From positions 1-33,617 of the forward strand of contig CACZMV010000026.1 in the NCBI GenBank assembly GCA_902782305.1: 33,617 bases of DNA, read 5' to 3'. The notes under the pieces are model-generated. The model ran no database searches, was not told where the DNA came from, and was given only the letters and a program-made list of their open reading frames with translations. Made by a program: the position numbers and the translations under genes. The stretch comes from an uncultured Prevotellaceae bacterium (GTDB lineage Bacteria; Bacteroidota; Bacteroidia; Bacteroidales; Bacteroidaceae). Shown piece by piece: positions 23,725-33,406 of this stretch (its first letter is position 1; every line of letters starts with the position of its first letter).

Positions 23725-24948
23725 ATGAACGAACATAAAATAATTAGTGATCCCGTTTTCGGGTTTATAAAAATTAAAAGAGGATTGCTGTATGATATCG
23801 TACAGCATCCTTTTTTTCAGCGTCTTAACCGTATCAACCAACTCGGCTTGGCCTCCGTAGTGTATCCCGGGGCACGACATACACGCTTCCAACACTCTCT
23901 CGGGGCTTTCCATCTGATGTCAGAAGCCATTAAGTCGCTAACGGAAAAAGGTGTTTACATCTTCGACTCCGAAGCCGAAGCCGTACAAGCCGCTATCCTA
24001 ATGCACGACATCGGGCACGGACCGTTCTCGCATGTCTTGGAGAACACGCTGATTCACGGCATTTCCCATGAGGACATATCCTTGATGATGATGGAACAGA
24101 TAAACCACGATTTGAAAGACCAGCTGAATCTGGCCATCTCCATTTTCAAGGACGAATATCCCAACAAAATATTCCATCAACTGATTTCCAGTCAACTGGA
24201 CATGGACCGCTTGGACTATCTTCGTCGCGACTCCTTCTATACCGGCGTTACAGAAGGAAACATCGGTTCGGCACGCATCATCAAAATGCTGAACGTGGCC
24301 GACGACAAGTTGGTGGTTGACTCGAAAGGTATCTATTCCATCGAGAACTATCTGACCACCCGCAGATTGATGTATTGGCAGGTCTATCTGCACAAGACGG
24401 CAGTTGGTTACGAGAAAGTGCTGGTCAATACCCTGAAGAGGGCCAAGTATCTGGTTCGACAGGGTCTGAACGTTTTCGCCACCCCTGCCCTCGCCTACTT
24501 CCTCAAGAATGATATCGACGCCCAGTGGTTTGCCTCTCATCCTGAAGCTCTGCAAATGTATGCCGAACTCGACGATTCCGACATCTGGAGTGCTCTGAAG
24601 GTGTGGAAGCATAGCGAAGACAAGATCCTCTCGACATTGGCAACAGATATGACAGACCGTCATCTGTTCAAGGTAGAAGTGACCGAGCAACGTTCTGAGG
24701 ATGATTATCTGCAAGAGAAAATGCACCAGATAGCCGTTGCCATGGGCATTCCAGATGAGGACGCACACTACCTTCTCACTCTGACGGAGATTGGAAAAGA
24801 CATGTATAATCCTGAGGATGACAGCATCGGAATTTTATACAAAGACGGTACCGTTAAGGACATTGCAGAGGCTTCCGAAATCTTAAATGTTCAATTACTT
24901 TCTAAAAAAATACGTAAATATTACCTTTGTTATCAAAGAATTCAATAA
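23725..24948 (+). CDS. HD-domain phosphohydrolase, SAMHD1/dGTPase-like
   Basis: The 407-residue cytosolic protein belongs to the HD superfamily (COG1078-type). The segments GARHTRFQHSLG (49-60) and HDIGHGPFSH (94-103) contain the first metal ligands, including His94-Asp95. QLDMDRLDYLRRD carries the closing Asp159. The substrate is a dNTP or another nucleotide in characterised relatives. Length is normal for the family. The start lies 1 nt after dcuB with no functional reason obvious. The last codons overlap an alternative TACCTTTG promoter element for lpxD. Confidence 0.92.
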   Translation: MNEHKIISDPVFGFIKIKRGLLYDIVQHPFFQRLNRINQLGLASVVYPGARHTRFQHSLGAFHLMSEAIKSLTEKGVYIFDSEAEAVQAAILMHDIGHGPFSHVLENTLIHGISHEDISLMMMEQINHDLKDQLNLAISIFKDEYPNKIFHQLISSQLDMDRLDYLRRDSFYTGVTEGNIGSARIIKMLNVADDKLVVDSKGIYSIENYLTTRRLMYWQVYLHKTAVGYEKVLVNTLKRAKYLVRQGLNVFATPALAYFLKNDIDAQWFASHPEALQMYAELDDSDIWSALKVWKHSEDKILSTLATDMTDRHLFKVEVTEQRSEDDYLQEKMHQIAVAMGIPDEDAHYLLTLTEIGKDMYNPEDDSIGILYKDGTVKDIAEASEILNVQLLSKKIRKYYLCYQRIQ

Positions 24949-24956
24949 ATATTTTG

Positions 24957-24964
24957 TAACTTTG
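24957..24964 (+). promoter_or_regulatory. -7 element of the lpxD operon
   Basis: TAACTTTG lies 27 nt before the lpxD ATG. A second match, TACCTTTG (24922-24929), lies inside the end of the HD gene. No TTTG at 19-21 nt spacing was found, so the -33 element is weak. Confidence 0.5.
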
Positions 24965-24991
24965 CAGCGTTTATTAAAACTCTGATTTTAT

Positions 24992-25978
24992 ATGATGCAA
25001 TTTACAGCCAAGCAAATAGCCGATTTTATCGGTGGTCGTGTGGAAGGCAATGAGAATGCTACCGTCAGCACGTTTGCAAAGATTGAAGAAGGTAAGGAAG
25101 GATCTATCACTTTCCTCTCAAATCCTAAATATACTCCGTATATCTATGAGACAAAAGCCAGTATCGTGCTCATCAATGAGGACGTTCAACTGGAGAAGCC
25201 CGTCAGCGCTACGCTCATTCGCGTGAAGAACGCCTATGAGTGTGTGGCCAAGCTGTTGCAGATGTATGCAGCTTCGCTTCCCAAGAAGACGGGCATCCAT
25301 CCATTGGCTTTCGTTTCTGAATCTGCCGAGATTGGCAAGGATGTTTATATCGGTCCGTTCACTTTTGTGGGTGAAGGCGTGAAGATTGGCGATGGTTCTA
25401 TCATCAATCCCAACGTCACCATCTACGATGGTTGTCAGATTGGCAAGAATGTAACCATCCATGCCGGTAGCGTGATTGGTGCCGACGGCTTTGGTTTCGC
25501 ACCTAACACCGAAGGTTACGAGAAGATTCCTCAGTTGGGTATTGTGATTATCGAAGATAATGTGGAGATTGGTGCCAATACCTGTGTCGACCGCTCTACC
25601 ATGGGACAGACCGTTATCCATAAGGGTGTGAAGCTCGACAACCTTATCCAGGTGGCCCATAACTGCGAAATCGGCGAGAACACCGTCATGTCTGCTCAGG
25701 TCGGCATGGCTGGTTCTACCAAGATTGGTTCATGGTGTATGGTTGGCGGACAGGCTGGTTTTGCAGGTCATATCCACGTGGCTGACAAGACGATGGTGGG
25801 CGCTCAATGTGGCGTTATCAACAACACCAAGGGCAATGGCGAGAATCTCATTGGTTCACCCGCTATGGATCCCAAAGACTTTTTCAAAGCAAAGGCTCTC
25901 TATCGTCGTTTGCCCGACATGTATAAGGAAATCAGCGCTCTGCGCAAGGAAATAGAAGAACTCAAGAAAAAACAATAA
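24992..25978 (+). CDS. lpxD: UDP-3-O-acyl-glucosamine N-acyltransferase
   Basis: The 328-residue cytosolic trimeric enzyme adds the second 3-hydroxyacyl chain in lipid A synthesis. The N-terminal uridine-binding domain (about 1-100) precedes a left-handed beta helix of hexapeptide repeats (about 105-280) and a helical C-terminus. The catalytic His is His223 in [10 protein letters not shown]. An ATG also stands at 24995, so the N-terminus is uncertain by one residue. It opens an operon: its stop overlaps the lpxC-fabZ start by one base (TAATG). Confidence 0.97.
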   Translation: MMQFTAKQIADFIGGRVEGNENATVSTFAKIEEGKEGSITFLSNPKYTPYIYETKASIVLINEDVQLEKPVSATLIRVKNAYECVAKLLQMYAASLPKKTGIHPLAFVSESAEIGKDVYIGPFTFVGEGVKIGDGSIINPNVTIYDGCQIGKNVTIHAGSVIGADGFGFAPNTEGYEKIPQLGIVIIEDNVEIGANTCVDRSTMGQTVIHKGVKLDNLIQVAHNCEIGENTVMSAQVGMAGSTKIGSWCMVGGQAGFAGHIHVADKTMVGAQCGVINNTKGNGENLIGSPAMDPKDFFKAKALYRRLPDMYKEISALRKEIEELKKKQ

Positions 25979-27360
25979 TGAAACAGAAGACACTTAAAGG
26001 CAGTTTCTCTCTCTTCGGAAAAGGACTGCATACGGGTTTAAATCTGACAGTAACATTTAATCCTGCACCTGAGAATACTGGTTATAAAATCAAGCGCATC
26101 GACTTAGAGGGAGAACCCGTTATCGATGCTATTGCAGAGAATGTAGTTGACACCCAGCGTGGTACAGTACTTGGAAAGGGCGATGCTCGTGTATCTACGG
26201 TAGAACACGGTCTTGCAGCTCTCTATGCTCTGGGTGTCGACAACTGTATGATTCAGGTAAACGGTCCTGAGTTCCCCATCCTCGATGGTTCAGCCATCCA
26301 GTATGTTGAGAAAATCAAGGAAGTGGGTATCGAGGAACAGAATGCCCCTAAGGACTGGTACATCATCCGCAAGAAGATTGAGGTGAAAGACGATAAGACA
26401 GGTTCTTGCATCACCATTCTTCCCGACGATGAGTTCTCGCTGACTGCCATGTGCTCCTTCGATTCGAAGATTATCAATTCTCAGTTTGCTACCCTCGACA
26501 ATATCCAGCAGTTTTCTACTGAGATAGCAGCTGCTCGCACCTTTGTCTTCGTTCGCGACATCGAACCCCTGTTGCAGGCCAACCTCATCAAGGGTGGCGA
26601 CATGGACAATGCCATTGTCATCTACGAGCGTCAGACCACCCAAGAGCGTCTGGACATGTTGGCAGACATGTTGGGCGTGGAGCACAGAGATGCTACAGAA
26701 CTGGGATATATCCAGCACAAGCCTTTGGTTTGGGAGAATGAATGTACCCGTCACAAGCTGTTGGATGTGATTGGCGATATGGCGCTCATCGGCAAACCCA
26801 TCAAGGGTCGCATCATTGCCACTCGTCCTGGTCATACCATTAATAATAAGTTTGCCCGTCAGATGCGCAAGGAGATTCGCAAGCACGAAATCCAGGCTCC
26901 TATCTACGATCCCAATGAGGAACCCGTAATGGACGTGAACCGTATTCGCGAGTTGCTTCCCCATCGCTATCCTATGCAGTTGGTTGACAAGGTTATCTCT
27001 TTGGGAGCCAATACGATTGTGGGTATCAAGAATGTCACTTCCAACGAGCCATTCTTCCAGGGGCACTTCCCCGAAGAGCCCGTTATGCCCGGCGTTCTTC
27101 AGGTAGAGGCTATGGCTCAATGTGGTGGTCTGCTCATTCTTAACACGTTGGAAGAACCAGAGCGTTGGTCAACCTATTTCATGAAGATTGACGATGTGAA
27201 GTTCCGTCAGAAAGTGGTTCCAGGCGACACCTTGATTTTCAAGGTCGACCTGCTGGCTCCCGTTCGTCACGGCATCTCTTCGATGAAGGGCTACATCTTT
27301 GTGGGCGACCATGTAGTGGCCGAAGCCACATTCACCGCACAGATTGTGAAGAATAAATAA
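25978..27360 (+). CDS. lpxC-fabZ: Bifunctional LpxC deacetylase / FabZ dehydratase
   Basis: The 460-residue fusion is known from Bacteroidetes. LpxC (about 1-300) removes the N-acetyl group from UDP-3-O-acyl-GlcNAc, the committed lipid A step. Its zinc ligands are His77 (VEHGLAAL), His259 and Asp263 (TRHKLLDVIGD), and His286 (RPGHTIN) is the catalytic His. FabZ (about 315-460) dehydrates 3-hydroxyacyl-ACP in fatty acid elongation. It shows LLPHRYPMQLVD and the hot-dog active site GHFPEEPVMPG with His363, plus Glu377. Both domains look intact. Both enzymes compete for the 3-hydroxyacyl-ACP pool, so fusion may balance phospholipid against lipid A. Confidence 0.97.
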   Translation: MKQKTLKGSFSLFGKGLHTGLNLTVTFNPAPENTGYKIKRIDLEGEPVIDAIAENVVDTQRGTVLGKGDARVSTVEHGLAALYALGVDNCMIQVNGPEFPILDGSAIQYVEKIKEVGIEEQNAPKDWYIIRKKIEVKDDKTGSCITILPDDEFSLTAMCSFDSKIINSQFATLDNIQQFSTEIAAARTFVFVRDIEPLLQANLIKGGDMDNAIVIYERQTTQERLDMLADMLGVEHRDATELGYIQHKPLVWENECTRHKLLDVIGDMALIGKPIKGRIIATRPGHTINNKFARQMRKEIRKHEIQAPIYDPNEEPVMDVNRIRELLPHRYPMQLVDKVISLGANTIVGIKNVTSNEPFFQGHFPEEPVMPGVLQVEAMAQCGGLLILNTLEEPERWSTYFMKIDDVKFRQKVVPGDTLIFKVDLLAPVRHGISSMKGYIFVGDHVVAEATFTAQIVKNK

Positions 27361-27363
27361 ATT

Positions 27364-27392
27364 GTAAATTGTAAATTGTCAAATTGTAAATG
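27364..27392. repeat. Heptad tract joining lpxC-fabZ stop to lpxA start
   Basis: GTAAATT units lie at 27364-27370 and 27371-27377, the 8-nt GTCAAATT at 27378-27385, and GTAAATG at 27386-27392. The ATG of that last unit is the lpxA start codon. The block is nearly identical to 10966-10994. Confidence 0.85.
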
Positions 27393-28160
27393 AATAACAT
27401 TCATCCTTTAGCAGTTGTAGACCCCGAGGCCAAGCTTGGCGACGGTAACGTAATCGGTCCCTTCTGCGTGATTGACAAGAATGTCGTTATAGGCGATAAT
27501 AATAAGTTATTAAATAATGTAACCCTCCACTTTGGTGCTCGTATTGGCAACAACAACGAATTCTTCCCCGGTGCCTCTATCTCCACAAAGCCACAGGATT
27601 TGAAATTCCAGGGCGAGGAGACCACTTGCGAGATTGGCGACAACAACTCCATTCGCGAGAATGTTACCATCAGTCGTGGTACGGCATCAAAGGGCAAGAC
27701 GGTTATTGGCAACGGCAATCTGCTGATGGAGAATATGCACATCGGTCACGACTGCGTCATCGGTAATGGATGCATCATCGGCAATTCCACGAAGTTTGCT
27801 GGCGAAGTGATTGTCGACGACAATGCCATTATCTCAGCTTGTTGCCTGTTCCATCAGTTCCTGCATGTGGGTGGTTACATCATGTTCCAAGGTGGCAGTC
27901 GCACCTCGCAGGACATTCCTCCCTACGTCATTGCTGGCAAGGAGCCCATCCGCTATGCAGGTGTTAACCTCATCGGTCTGCGTCGTCGCGGATTCCCCAA
28001 CGAGGTCATCGACGCTATTCACGATGCCTATCGCATCATCTATGCCAAGGGCATCCTGAAAGATGGTGTTGCTGAGGCTCGCGCCAAGTATCCTGACTGC
28101 AAGGAGGTGGAATACATCTGCTCGTTCATTGAAAATTCGAAGCGCGGAGTCATCCGTTGA
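27390..28160 (+). CDS. lpxA: UDP-N-acetylglucosamine O-acyltransferase
   Basis: The 256-residue cytosolic trimer transfers a 3-hydroxyacyl chain to UDP-GlcNAc, the first step of lipid A synthesis. The left-handed beta helix covers about residues 1-185, starting [20 protein letters not shown]. The catalytic base is His120 in [10 protein letters not shown], corresponding to His125 in E. coli. The C-terminal helical part has the [11 protein letters not shown] segment. Length is normal. The start codon is formed by the last unit of a heptad tract, and another tract begins 2 nt after the stop. Confidence 0.97.
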   Translation: MNNIHPLAVVDPEAKLGDGNVIGPFCVIDKNVVIGDNNKLLNNVTLHFGARIGNNNEFFPGASISTKPQDLKFQGEETTCEIGDNNSIRENVTISRGTASKGKTVIGNGNLLMENMHIGHDCVIGNGCIIGNSTKFAGEVIVDDNAIISACCLFHQFLHVGGYIMFQGGSRTSQDIPPYVIAGKEPIRYAGVNLIGLRRRGFPNEVIDAIHDAYRIIYAKGILKDGVAEARAKYPDCKEVEYICSFIENSKRGVIR

Positions 28161-28162
28161 TA

Positions 28163-28197
28163 GTTTACAGTTTACGGTTTACAGTATACGGTTTAAG
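28163..28197. repeat. Heptad tract joining lpxA stop to miaA start
   Basis: Five units fill the gap: GTTTACA (28163), GTTTACG (28170), GTTTACA (28177), GTATACG (28184) and GTTTAAG (28191-28197). The lpxA stop ends at 28160 and the TTG start of miaA is at 28198. This is the cleanest tract in the window. Confidence 0.9.
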
Positions 28198-29094
28198 TTG
28201 AACAAACTCATCGTCATCACGGGCCCAACCGCTGTAGGCAAAACGGCACTAACCCTTGAGATTGCCAAGCACTACGGCATACCAATCATCAATGCTGACT
28301 CACGTCAGATCTACAAGGAACTGAGGATTGGCACGGCCTCCCCGACGGTTGAGCAGATGCAGCAGGTTTACCACTATTTCGTAGGTACCAAGAGCATCAG
28401 CGACTATTACAATGCTTCGATGTACGAACAGGAAGTCATGCAGTTGCTGCAATCGTTATTCACTACATCTCCTATCCAAATTCTTTCGGGAGGAAGCATG
28501 ATGTATATTGATGCGGTATGCAATGGCATCGACGATATTCCGACCGTTCGCGATGATATTCGCAATGAGATGAAACGTCGCTATGAGGAAGAAGGATTGG
28601 AGAGCCTTTGTGAAGACCTTCGTCGCCTTGACCCCGAGCACTACGAGGTGGTAGACCGTCAGAACCATCGTCGCGTCATCCATGCGCTTGAGATTTGTTA
28701 CCAGACGGGCAAGACCTATACCTCTTTCCGTACACAAGCCAAGAAGCAACGTCCTTTCCAGATTATCAAAATCGGACTGAATCGTGATCGCGACGAACTC
28801 TATCAACGCATCAACCAGCGTGTTGACGACATGATGGCAGAAGGTCTTCTGGATGAAGCAAAGGCGATGCTTCCATATAGAGAAGCGAATGCCTTAAACA
28901 CCGTAGGCTACAAAGAACTGTTCGACTACTTCGATGGACGATGGCCCCTCGCTGAAGCGGTAGAGCGCATCAAGGGCAACACCCGTCGTTATGCTCGCAA
29001 ACAACTCACTTGGTATAAGCGTGATGAACAAGTTACATGGTTTCATCCCCATCAACAACAAGAAATTCTGAATTTAATTTCGCACTATGAATAA
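28198..29094 (+). CDS. miaA: tRNA dimethylallyltransferase
   Basis: The 298-residue cytosolic enzyme isopentenylates A37 of tRNAs that read UNN codons. The P-loop is [10 protein letters not shown] (7-16), followed by [12 protein letters not shown] and the TASPTVEQ segment. The start is taken as TTG at 28198 ([12 protein letters not shown]), which matches family N-termini. The frame is open upstream to an ATG at 28063 inside lpxA, giving 343 residues, but that extension is translated heptad tract plus lpxA in another frame and is improbable. The last 8 nt overlap the penicillin-binding protein gene. Confidence 0.95.
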   Translation: MNKLIVITGPTAVGKTALTLEIAKHYGIPIINADSRQIYKELRIGTASPTVEQMQQVYHYFVGTKSISDYYNASMYEQEVMQLLQSLFTTSPIQILSGGSMMYIDAVCNGIDDIPTVRDDIRNEMKRRYEEEGLESLCEDLRRLDPEHYEVVDRQNHRRVIHALEICYQTGKTYTSFRTQAKKQRPFQIIKIGLNRDRDELYQRINQRVDDMMAEGLLDEAKAMLPYREANALNTVGYKELFDYFDGRWPLAEAVERIKGNTRRYARKQLTWYKRDEQVTWFHPHQQQEILNLISHYE

Positions 29095-31567
29095 TTACTT
29101 AGAAATGGTTGGCACATTCTTCCAGAAAGGATGGCAATGGTATAAGGGACTCTATCAGGGACGTCGCTGGTACGTCAAGATTGGTGCAGTTATCGCTTCG
29201 CTCGTCGTGGCATTCCTGCTCTATCTCATCATGGTCGACATCAACTTCCTGTGGCTTTTCGGTAAGTCGCCCTCCATGAGCGATGTCAAGAACACCCACC
29301 CTGCCGAGGCCTCGCAGATCTATAGTGCCGACGGCAAGGTGATTGGCAAGTTCTTCAGCGAGAACCGCATGCCCGTGGACTACGACGATGTCAGCCCGAA
29401 GTTCTGGGAAGCCCTTATCGACACCGAGGACGAGCGTTTCTATCGCCATCATGGCATCGACTATCAGGCTTTTGGAGCAGCTTTGAAAGACTATGTCTTG
29501 CATCGTGATGCCCGTGGTGCTTCCACCATCACCCAGCAGTTGGCCAAGAACCTCTTCCGTGTCCGCACGCAATATTCAACAGGACTATTGGGCAATATCC
29601 CTGGCTTGAAGATGCTCATCATGAAGAGCAAGGAGTGGATTACCGCCTATAAGTTGGAATGGTATTTCGATAAGAACGAGATATTGACCATGTATGCCAA
29701 TACCGTTGACTTCGGTTCCAATGCCTTTGGCATCAAGACCGCTGCCAAGACCTATTTCGGCACTACTCCCAAGCATCTCACCACCGACCAGTCTGCCATT
29801 CTGGTAGGACTGCTCAAGGCCACCACCTATTATAATCCGCGCATCAATCCGAAGAATTCCCTCAGTCGTCGCAATGTGGTGCTCGACAACATGCTTCGCC
29901 ACGGTCATCTCACACCTGAGGAGTGCAAAGCCCTTCAGCAGAAGGAAATCAAGCTGGACTATAGTGTGGAGGATGCCTATGACGGCAATGCCAACTACTT
30001 CCGTGAAGCGGTGGCCGACTGGATGAAGTCGTGGTGTAAGGAGTATTATGGCGACGACCGTGCCTATGCTTATTATACCGAAGGTTTGAAGATTCACACC
30101 ACCCTCGACAGTCGCATGCAGCATTATGCCGAGGAAGCTGCCATCAAACAGATGAAGCAGGTGCAGAAGACCTTCAATCAGCATTGGGGCAATGTCAATC
30201 CATGGCAAGACGAACACCATGTAGAAATTCCCCATTTCATCGAGGATTTGGCTAAGAAGACACCTTATTATAAATTGCTGAACCAGAAGTACGACGGCAA
30301 CCAAGACTCCATTTCCTATTATCTCAATCTTCCCCATAAGGTGAAACTCTTCGATTATGAGAATGGATATATCGAGAAAGAGATGTCGTCTATGGACAGC
30401 ATCCGTTATATGGAGCACTTCATGCATTGTGGCTTCGTGGCCATCGAACCTCAGACCGGACATGTCAAGGCCTGGGTGGGCGACATCGACTTCAAGACGT
30501 GGAAATACGACAAGGTAACGGCCATGCGCCAGCCTGGCTCTACCTTCAAGCTCTTCGTCTATTCCGAGGCCATGAACCAAGGCATCACGCCTTGCGACAC
30601 CCGCAAGGACGAGTACTTCTCAATGAAAGTCATGGACCATGACAAGGAGGTCACGTGGGCTCCCACCAATGCTGATGGCCGTTTCTCGGGTGCCAACATC
30701 ACCCTGAAGCAAGCCTTCGCCATGAGTATCAACAGCGTGGCCGTTCGTCTGGGTCAGGAAGTAGGCATCGACCGCATTGTCCAGACGGCTCACGAGATGG
30801 GTATCAAGTCCAAGCTCGACCCCACTCCTTCGTTGACGCTTGGTGCCAGCGATGTCAATCTGCTCGAATTGGTAGGCTCCTATTGTACGCCCGTCAATAA
30901 TGGTAAGGCCATCGACCCCGTATTGGTAACCCGTATCGAGGATCGCGACGGCAACGTCATCTATGAAGCCAATCCCGAAGAGCGCCAAGCCCTCTCTCCC
31001 AAGAGCGCTTTCTATGTTCAACAGCTGTTGATGGGAGGCATGAGTGGCACATCCTCTCGTCTGCGTGGTTTCGTGGGCGATGCTAATAACGATACCGACT
31101 TCGGTGGCAAGACCGGCACGTCCAACAATCACTCCGACGCCTGGTTTGTGGGCACCACGCCCCGTCTGGTTTGTGGCGCCTGGGTGGGTGGCGAATACCG
31201 TTGCATCCACTTCCGCACCGGTCAGCTCGGACAAGGCAACCGCACCGCCCTACCCATCTGTGGCTACTTCCTAGGCTCCGTCCTTGCCGACAAGCAGTTC
31301 AAGCACTATCGCGTCAAGTTCAACAAGCCCGAGGGCATCGGCGATGCCATCGATTATAACTGTGGTGGCTATTTCAAGGCACCTGCTGATTCCGACTCGC
31401 TGGCCGTTGATAGCCTGGCTGCTAAGCCCGAAATGGAAATGGTGCTCGATGAATTCGGCAACGAGGTGGTTCGTCCTAAGGAACATCACGACAATGTGAA
31501 CACGCAATCTTCGCCCAATGCTCCGCAGGCTGCTGAGGAACCCAAACAAACCAAAATCGAAGATTAA
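29087..31567 (+). CDS. Class A penicillin-binding protein 1A
   Basis: The 826-residue bifunctional cell-wall synthase has a short cytoplasmic N-terminus, one membrane helix (about 32-50) and two periplasmic domains. The GT51 transglycosylase domain has its catalytic Glu114 in [12 protein letters not shown], plus [12 protein letters not shown]. The transpeptidase domain has SxxK at Ser485-Lys488 (GSTFK), SxN at Ser547-Asn549, and KTG at 675-677. The C-terminus ends in an acidic, Pro/Ala-rich linker. It is the counterpart of E. coli mrcA/ponA. It overlaps miaA by 8 nt and closes the lpx operon with a strong terminator. Confidence 0.96.
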   Translation: MNNYLEMVGTFFQKGWQWYKGLYQGRRWYVKIGAVIASLVVAFLLYLIMVDINFLWLFGKSPSMSDVKNTHPAEASQIYSADGKVIGKFFSENRMPVDYDDVSPKFWEALIDTEDERFYRHHGIDYQAFGAALKDYVLHRDARGASTITQQLAKNLFRVRTQYSTGLLGNIPGLKMLIMKSKEWITAYKLEWYFDKNEILTMYANTVDFGSNAFGIKTAAKTYFGTTPKHLTTDQSAILVGLLKATTYYNPRINPKNSLSRRNVVLDNMLRHGHLTPEECKALQQKEIKLDYSVEDAYDGNANYFREAVADWMKSWCKEYYGDDRAYAYYTEGLKIHTTLDSRMQHYAEEAAIKQMKQVQKTFNQHWGNVNPWQDEHHVEIPHFIEDLAKKTPYYKLLNQKYDGNQDSISYYLNLPHKVKLFDYENGYIEKEMSSMDSIRYMEHFMHCGFVAIEPQTGHVKAWVGDIDFKTWKYDKVTAMRQPGSTFKLFVYSEAMNQGITPCDTRKDEYFSMKVMDHDKEVTWAPTNADGRFSGANITLKQAFAMSINSVAVRLGQEVGIDRIVQTAHEMGIKSKLDPTPSLTLGASDVNLLELVGSYCTPVNNGKAIDPVLVTRIEDRDGNVIYEANPEERQALSPKSAFYVQQLLMGGMSGTSSRLRGFVGDANNDTDFGGKTGTSNNHSDAWFVGTTPRLVCGAWVGGEYRCIHFRTGQLGQGNRTALPICGYFLGSVLADKQFKHYRVKFNKPEGIGDAIDYNCGGYFKAPADSDSLAVDSLAAKPEMEMVLDEFGNEVVRPKEHHDNVNTQSSPNAPQAAEEPKQTKIED

Positions 31568-31604
31568 AAAAAAGGTAAGGGGTGAAAACCTCTTACCTTT
31601 TTTC
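31567..31604. terminator. Bidirectional terminator between PBP1A and the C69 peptidase
   Basis: AAAAGGTAAG pairs with CTTACCTTTT around a GGTGAAAACC-type loop. A-rich and T-rich flanks lie on either side, so it can stop transcription from both directions. Confidence 0.85.
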
Positions 31605-31622
31605 TTCCTTCTTCCTTCTTAC
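31602..31622. repeat. Heptad tract at the C69 peptidase stop
   Basis: In minus orientation the units are GTAAGAA (31622-31616), GGAAGAA (31615-31609) and GGAAGAA (31608-31602). The peptidase stop codon TAA is inside the first unit. Unit order and sequence match the tract inside hisH. Confidence 0.8.
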
Positions 31623-33268
31623 TTCTCCTCCGGAGCTAAATACCTATCACCCGTTTCTTTCACGATTCTTCGTGCAAACGCAGGCGAATATCCTGGGCGC
31701 TTAACCCTTGCTCCCAGTCCGTATTTTCCTCGTTTAAACTGCCCGTTTTCATCAGGTTTAACGGCCATATCGTTATACTTCACTATCAGGTATGTGGCCA
31801 GTTTCTTCCATCTCGCCAACATGCGCTGAGCCTGCGCCACGCTATAGTCGTTCAGGTATTTCTGCCTGGCAGCTGGTTCCATGCCCTTTGCCTTCTCCTC
31901 GATGGCCGTCTGTTGCATGAAGTACGATTTCTCCAGCGAGTCGCGCACCTCACGGAGCGATGGGAACAAGGCCGAATAGCGCGGATAAACCATGTTGCTC
32001 ACCCAGTTCTCAACCCAGAAAGCATTCTTATCACTGAAAGTAATGTCGTCAGCCCCAGGCGTGTTGTAACACTCAGGCTGTTCCGTCATCGAACAATAGA
32101 TAGGCGTATAAGCCACCATGTTCGGGTCGTCGTTGCCGAACCACAGACATCCGCCCACCTCACGAGGCAACCACGAACGCATCTGTGCCACGAATGTCCA
32201 TGCCGTTTGTTGCGTTGAAACCGGGCGTTCGTTGAAATACTTCTTGCCGTCCACCTTATAATATAAAGGTGTCGGACGATAAGGCATCTGCCAGATACCA
32301 GCACCCACATCCGTTGAGTCAATAGCCATCGGCGTACCCTCGTAATGGTCGCGCATAGCCGCCATCACATCCTGCACACTCACCTTTCCATCGGGAATCA
32401 CCCACAGCGGCATGTCCTCCGCATCCTTGTCCTTACCCATTGCCCAAGGCAGATAACGGTCCATACCCTTCACGTGGCGATTGAAGAAGGTCCACACGCG
32501 GGCGTCACAGATACGACGACCACCGAAATCGGGGAAAGCATAAGCGTTCTTCCACGAAAAATCCTCGTCTTTACCGGTAAACCATCCCATCTTGCGTGCA
32601 TACTTAATCACGTTCTTCGAGTACATCACGTTCTCCTTGTCCTTCAGTGGGAACTTACCGATACGGCTCTGGTTCGCATGTCCACAAATGGCATTATCAG
32701 GTATTCTCCAGGCCACCCATACCACACGCTCCTTCGACTTGCTACGGTCCGGACCACATCCCTGCATCTCCAGAATCCAAGCCTCGTCAGGGTCGCAGAT
32801 GGTAAACGTCTCACCCTCCGAGTAATATCCGTAAGTCTCTACAAGCGAGGTCATTATCTTGATAGCTTCACGTGCCGATTTAGCGCGTTGCAATCCGATG
32901 TATATCAACGAACCATAGTCAATAATTCCCGTTGAATCCACCATTTCTTCGCGACCACCATAGGTTGTCTCGCCAATGGTCACCTGCCATTCGTTCATGT
33001 TGCCAATCACGTTGTAGGTCTCCTCCGCCTCAGGAATCTCGCCCAGCGGTTTGTTTGTGTCCCACTCCACTATCTTTCTCATCTCGCCCTTCTGGTGCTT
33101 AGCTGCCGGATAGTGATACAGCCACATAAAAGCCCCATACGAGTCAGCATTGTACGAGCAGATAACGCTTCCGTCCACCGAAGCCTTCTTGCCCACGATA
33201 AAGTTGGTGCAGGCCATCGCATACATTCCAGCCACGATTCCTGCCGTTAAGATAAATAATCGTTTCAT
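31619..33268 (-). CDS. Secreted C69-family dipeptidase
   Basis: The 549-residue exported peptidase belongs to the PepD-like N-terminal nucleophile family. A signal peptide (MKRLFILTAGIVAGMYAMA) ends directly before Cys20, which starts CTNFIVGKKASVDGSV, the usual C69 catalytic N-terminus. Signal cleavage would therefore expose the nucleophile. DEAWILEMQG, YGSLIYIGLQRAKSAREAI and further C69 segments follow. The start is ATG at 33268; a GTG at 33274 would add two residues. The cysteine could also be misread as a lipoprotein site, but AMAC is a poor lipobox. The role is probably in peptide nutrition. Confidence 0.9.
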   Translation of the reverse strand: MKRLFILTAGIVAGMYAMACTNFIVGKKASVDGSVICSYNADSYGAFMWLYHYPAAKHQKGEMRKIVEWDTNKPLGEIPEAEETYNVIGNMNEWQVTIGETTYGGREEMVDSTGIIDYGSLIYIGLQRAKSAREAIKIMTSLVETYGYYSEGETFTICDPDEAWILEMQGCGPDRSKSKERVVWVAWRIPDNAICGHANQSRIGKFPLKDKENVMYSKNVIKYARKMGWFTGKDEDFSWKNAYAFPDFGGRRICDARVWTFFNRHVKGMDRYLPWAMGKDKDAEDMPLWVIPDGKVSVQDVMAAMRDHYEGTPMAIDSTDVGAGIWQMPYRPTPLYYKVDGKKYFNERPVSTQQTAWTFVAQMRSWLPREVGGCLWFGNDDPNMVAYTPIYCSMTEQPECYNTPGADDITFSDKNAFWVENWVSNMVYPRYSALFPSLREVRDSLEKSYFMQQTAIEEKAKGMEPAARQKYLNDYSVAQAQRMLARWKKLATYLIVKYNDMAVKPDENGQFKRGKYGLGARVKRPGYSPAFARRIVKETGDRYLAPEEK

Positions 33269-33281
33269 AAACACATGTTTT

Positions 33282-33302
33282 CAAAATTATGGTGCGAAAT
33301 TA
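33282..33302 (-). promoter_or_regulatory. Probable promoter region of the C69 peptidase gene
   Basis: Two -7-like elements lie on the minus strand: TAATTTTG (33282-33289, consensus but only 14 nt from the ATG) and TAATTTCG (33295-33302, one mismatch, better spacing). No clear -33 element is seen. Confidence 0.35.
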
Positions 33303-33316
33303 CGAAAAATAAATGA

Positions 33317-33336
33317 GACTGCCAAATCTGGCAGTC
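33317..33336 (-). terminator. Terminator of the M15 peptidase gene
   Basis: GACTGCCA (33317-33324) pairs with TGGCAGTC (33329-33336) around a 4-nt loop. On the minus strand it is followed by a T-rich stretch. About 70 nt separate it from the stop codon at 33407. Confidence 0.75.
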
Positions 33337-33406
33337 CCAATTATCATCGTTTAAACTTTTGGAGCAGCGAGCACCATCAAGCTTGCTTGGTTAAAAAAAA
33401 GCAGAG

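Noticed and set aside
29585-30580. Long minus-strand ORF (331 codons) opposite the PBP1A gene
   Set aside because: It is fully antisense to clear GT51/transpeptidase coding sequence and has no motif or start signal.
31619-33268. Lipoprotein assignment for the C69 peptidase
   Set aside because: The Cys20 context lacks a proper lipobox, and the following residues match the family's catalytic N-terminus.
33371-33398. Plus-strand terminator before the window end
   Set aside because: The small stem is followed by A residues on the plus strand, not T, and no plus-strand gene ends there.
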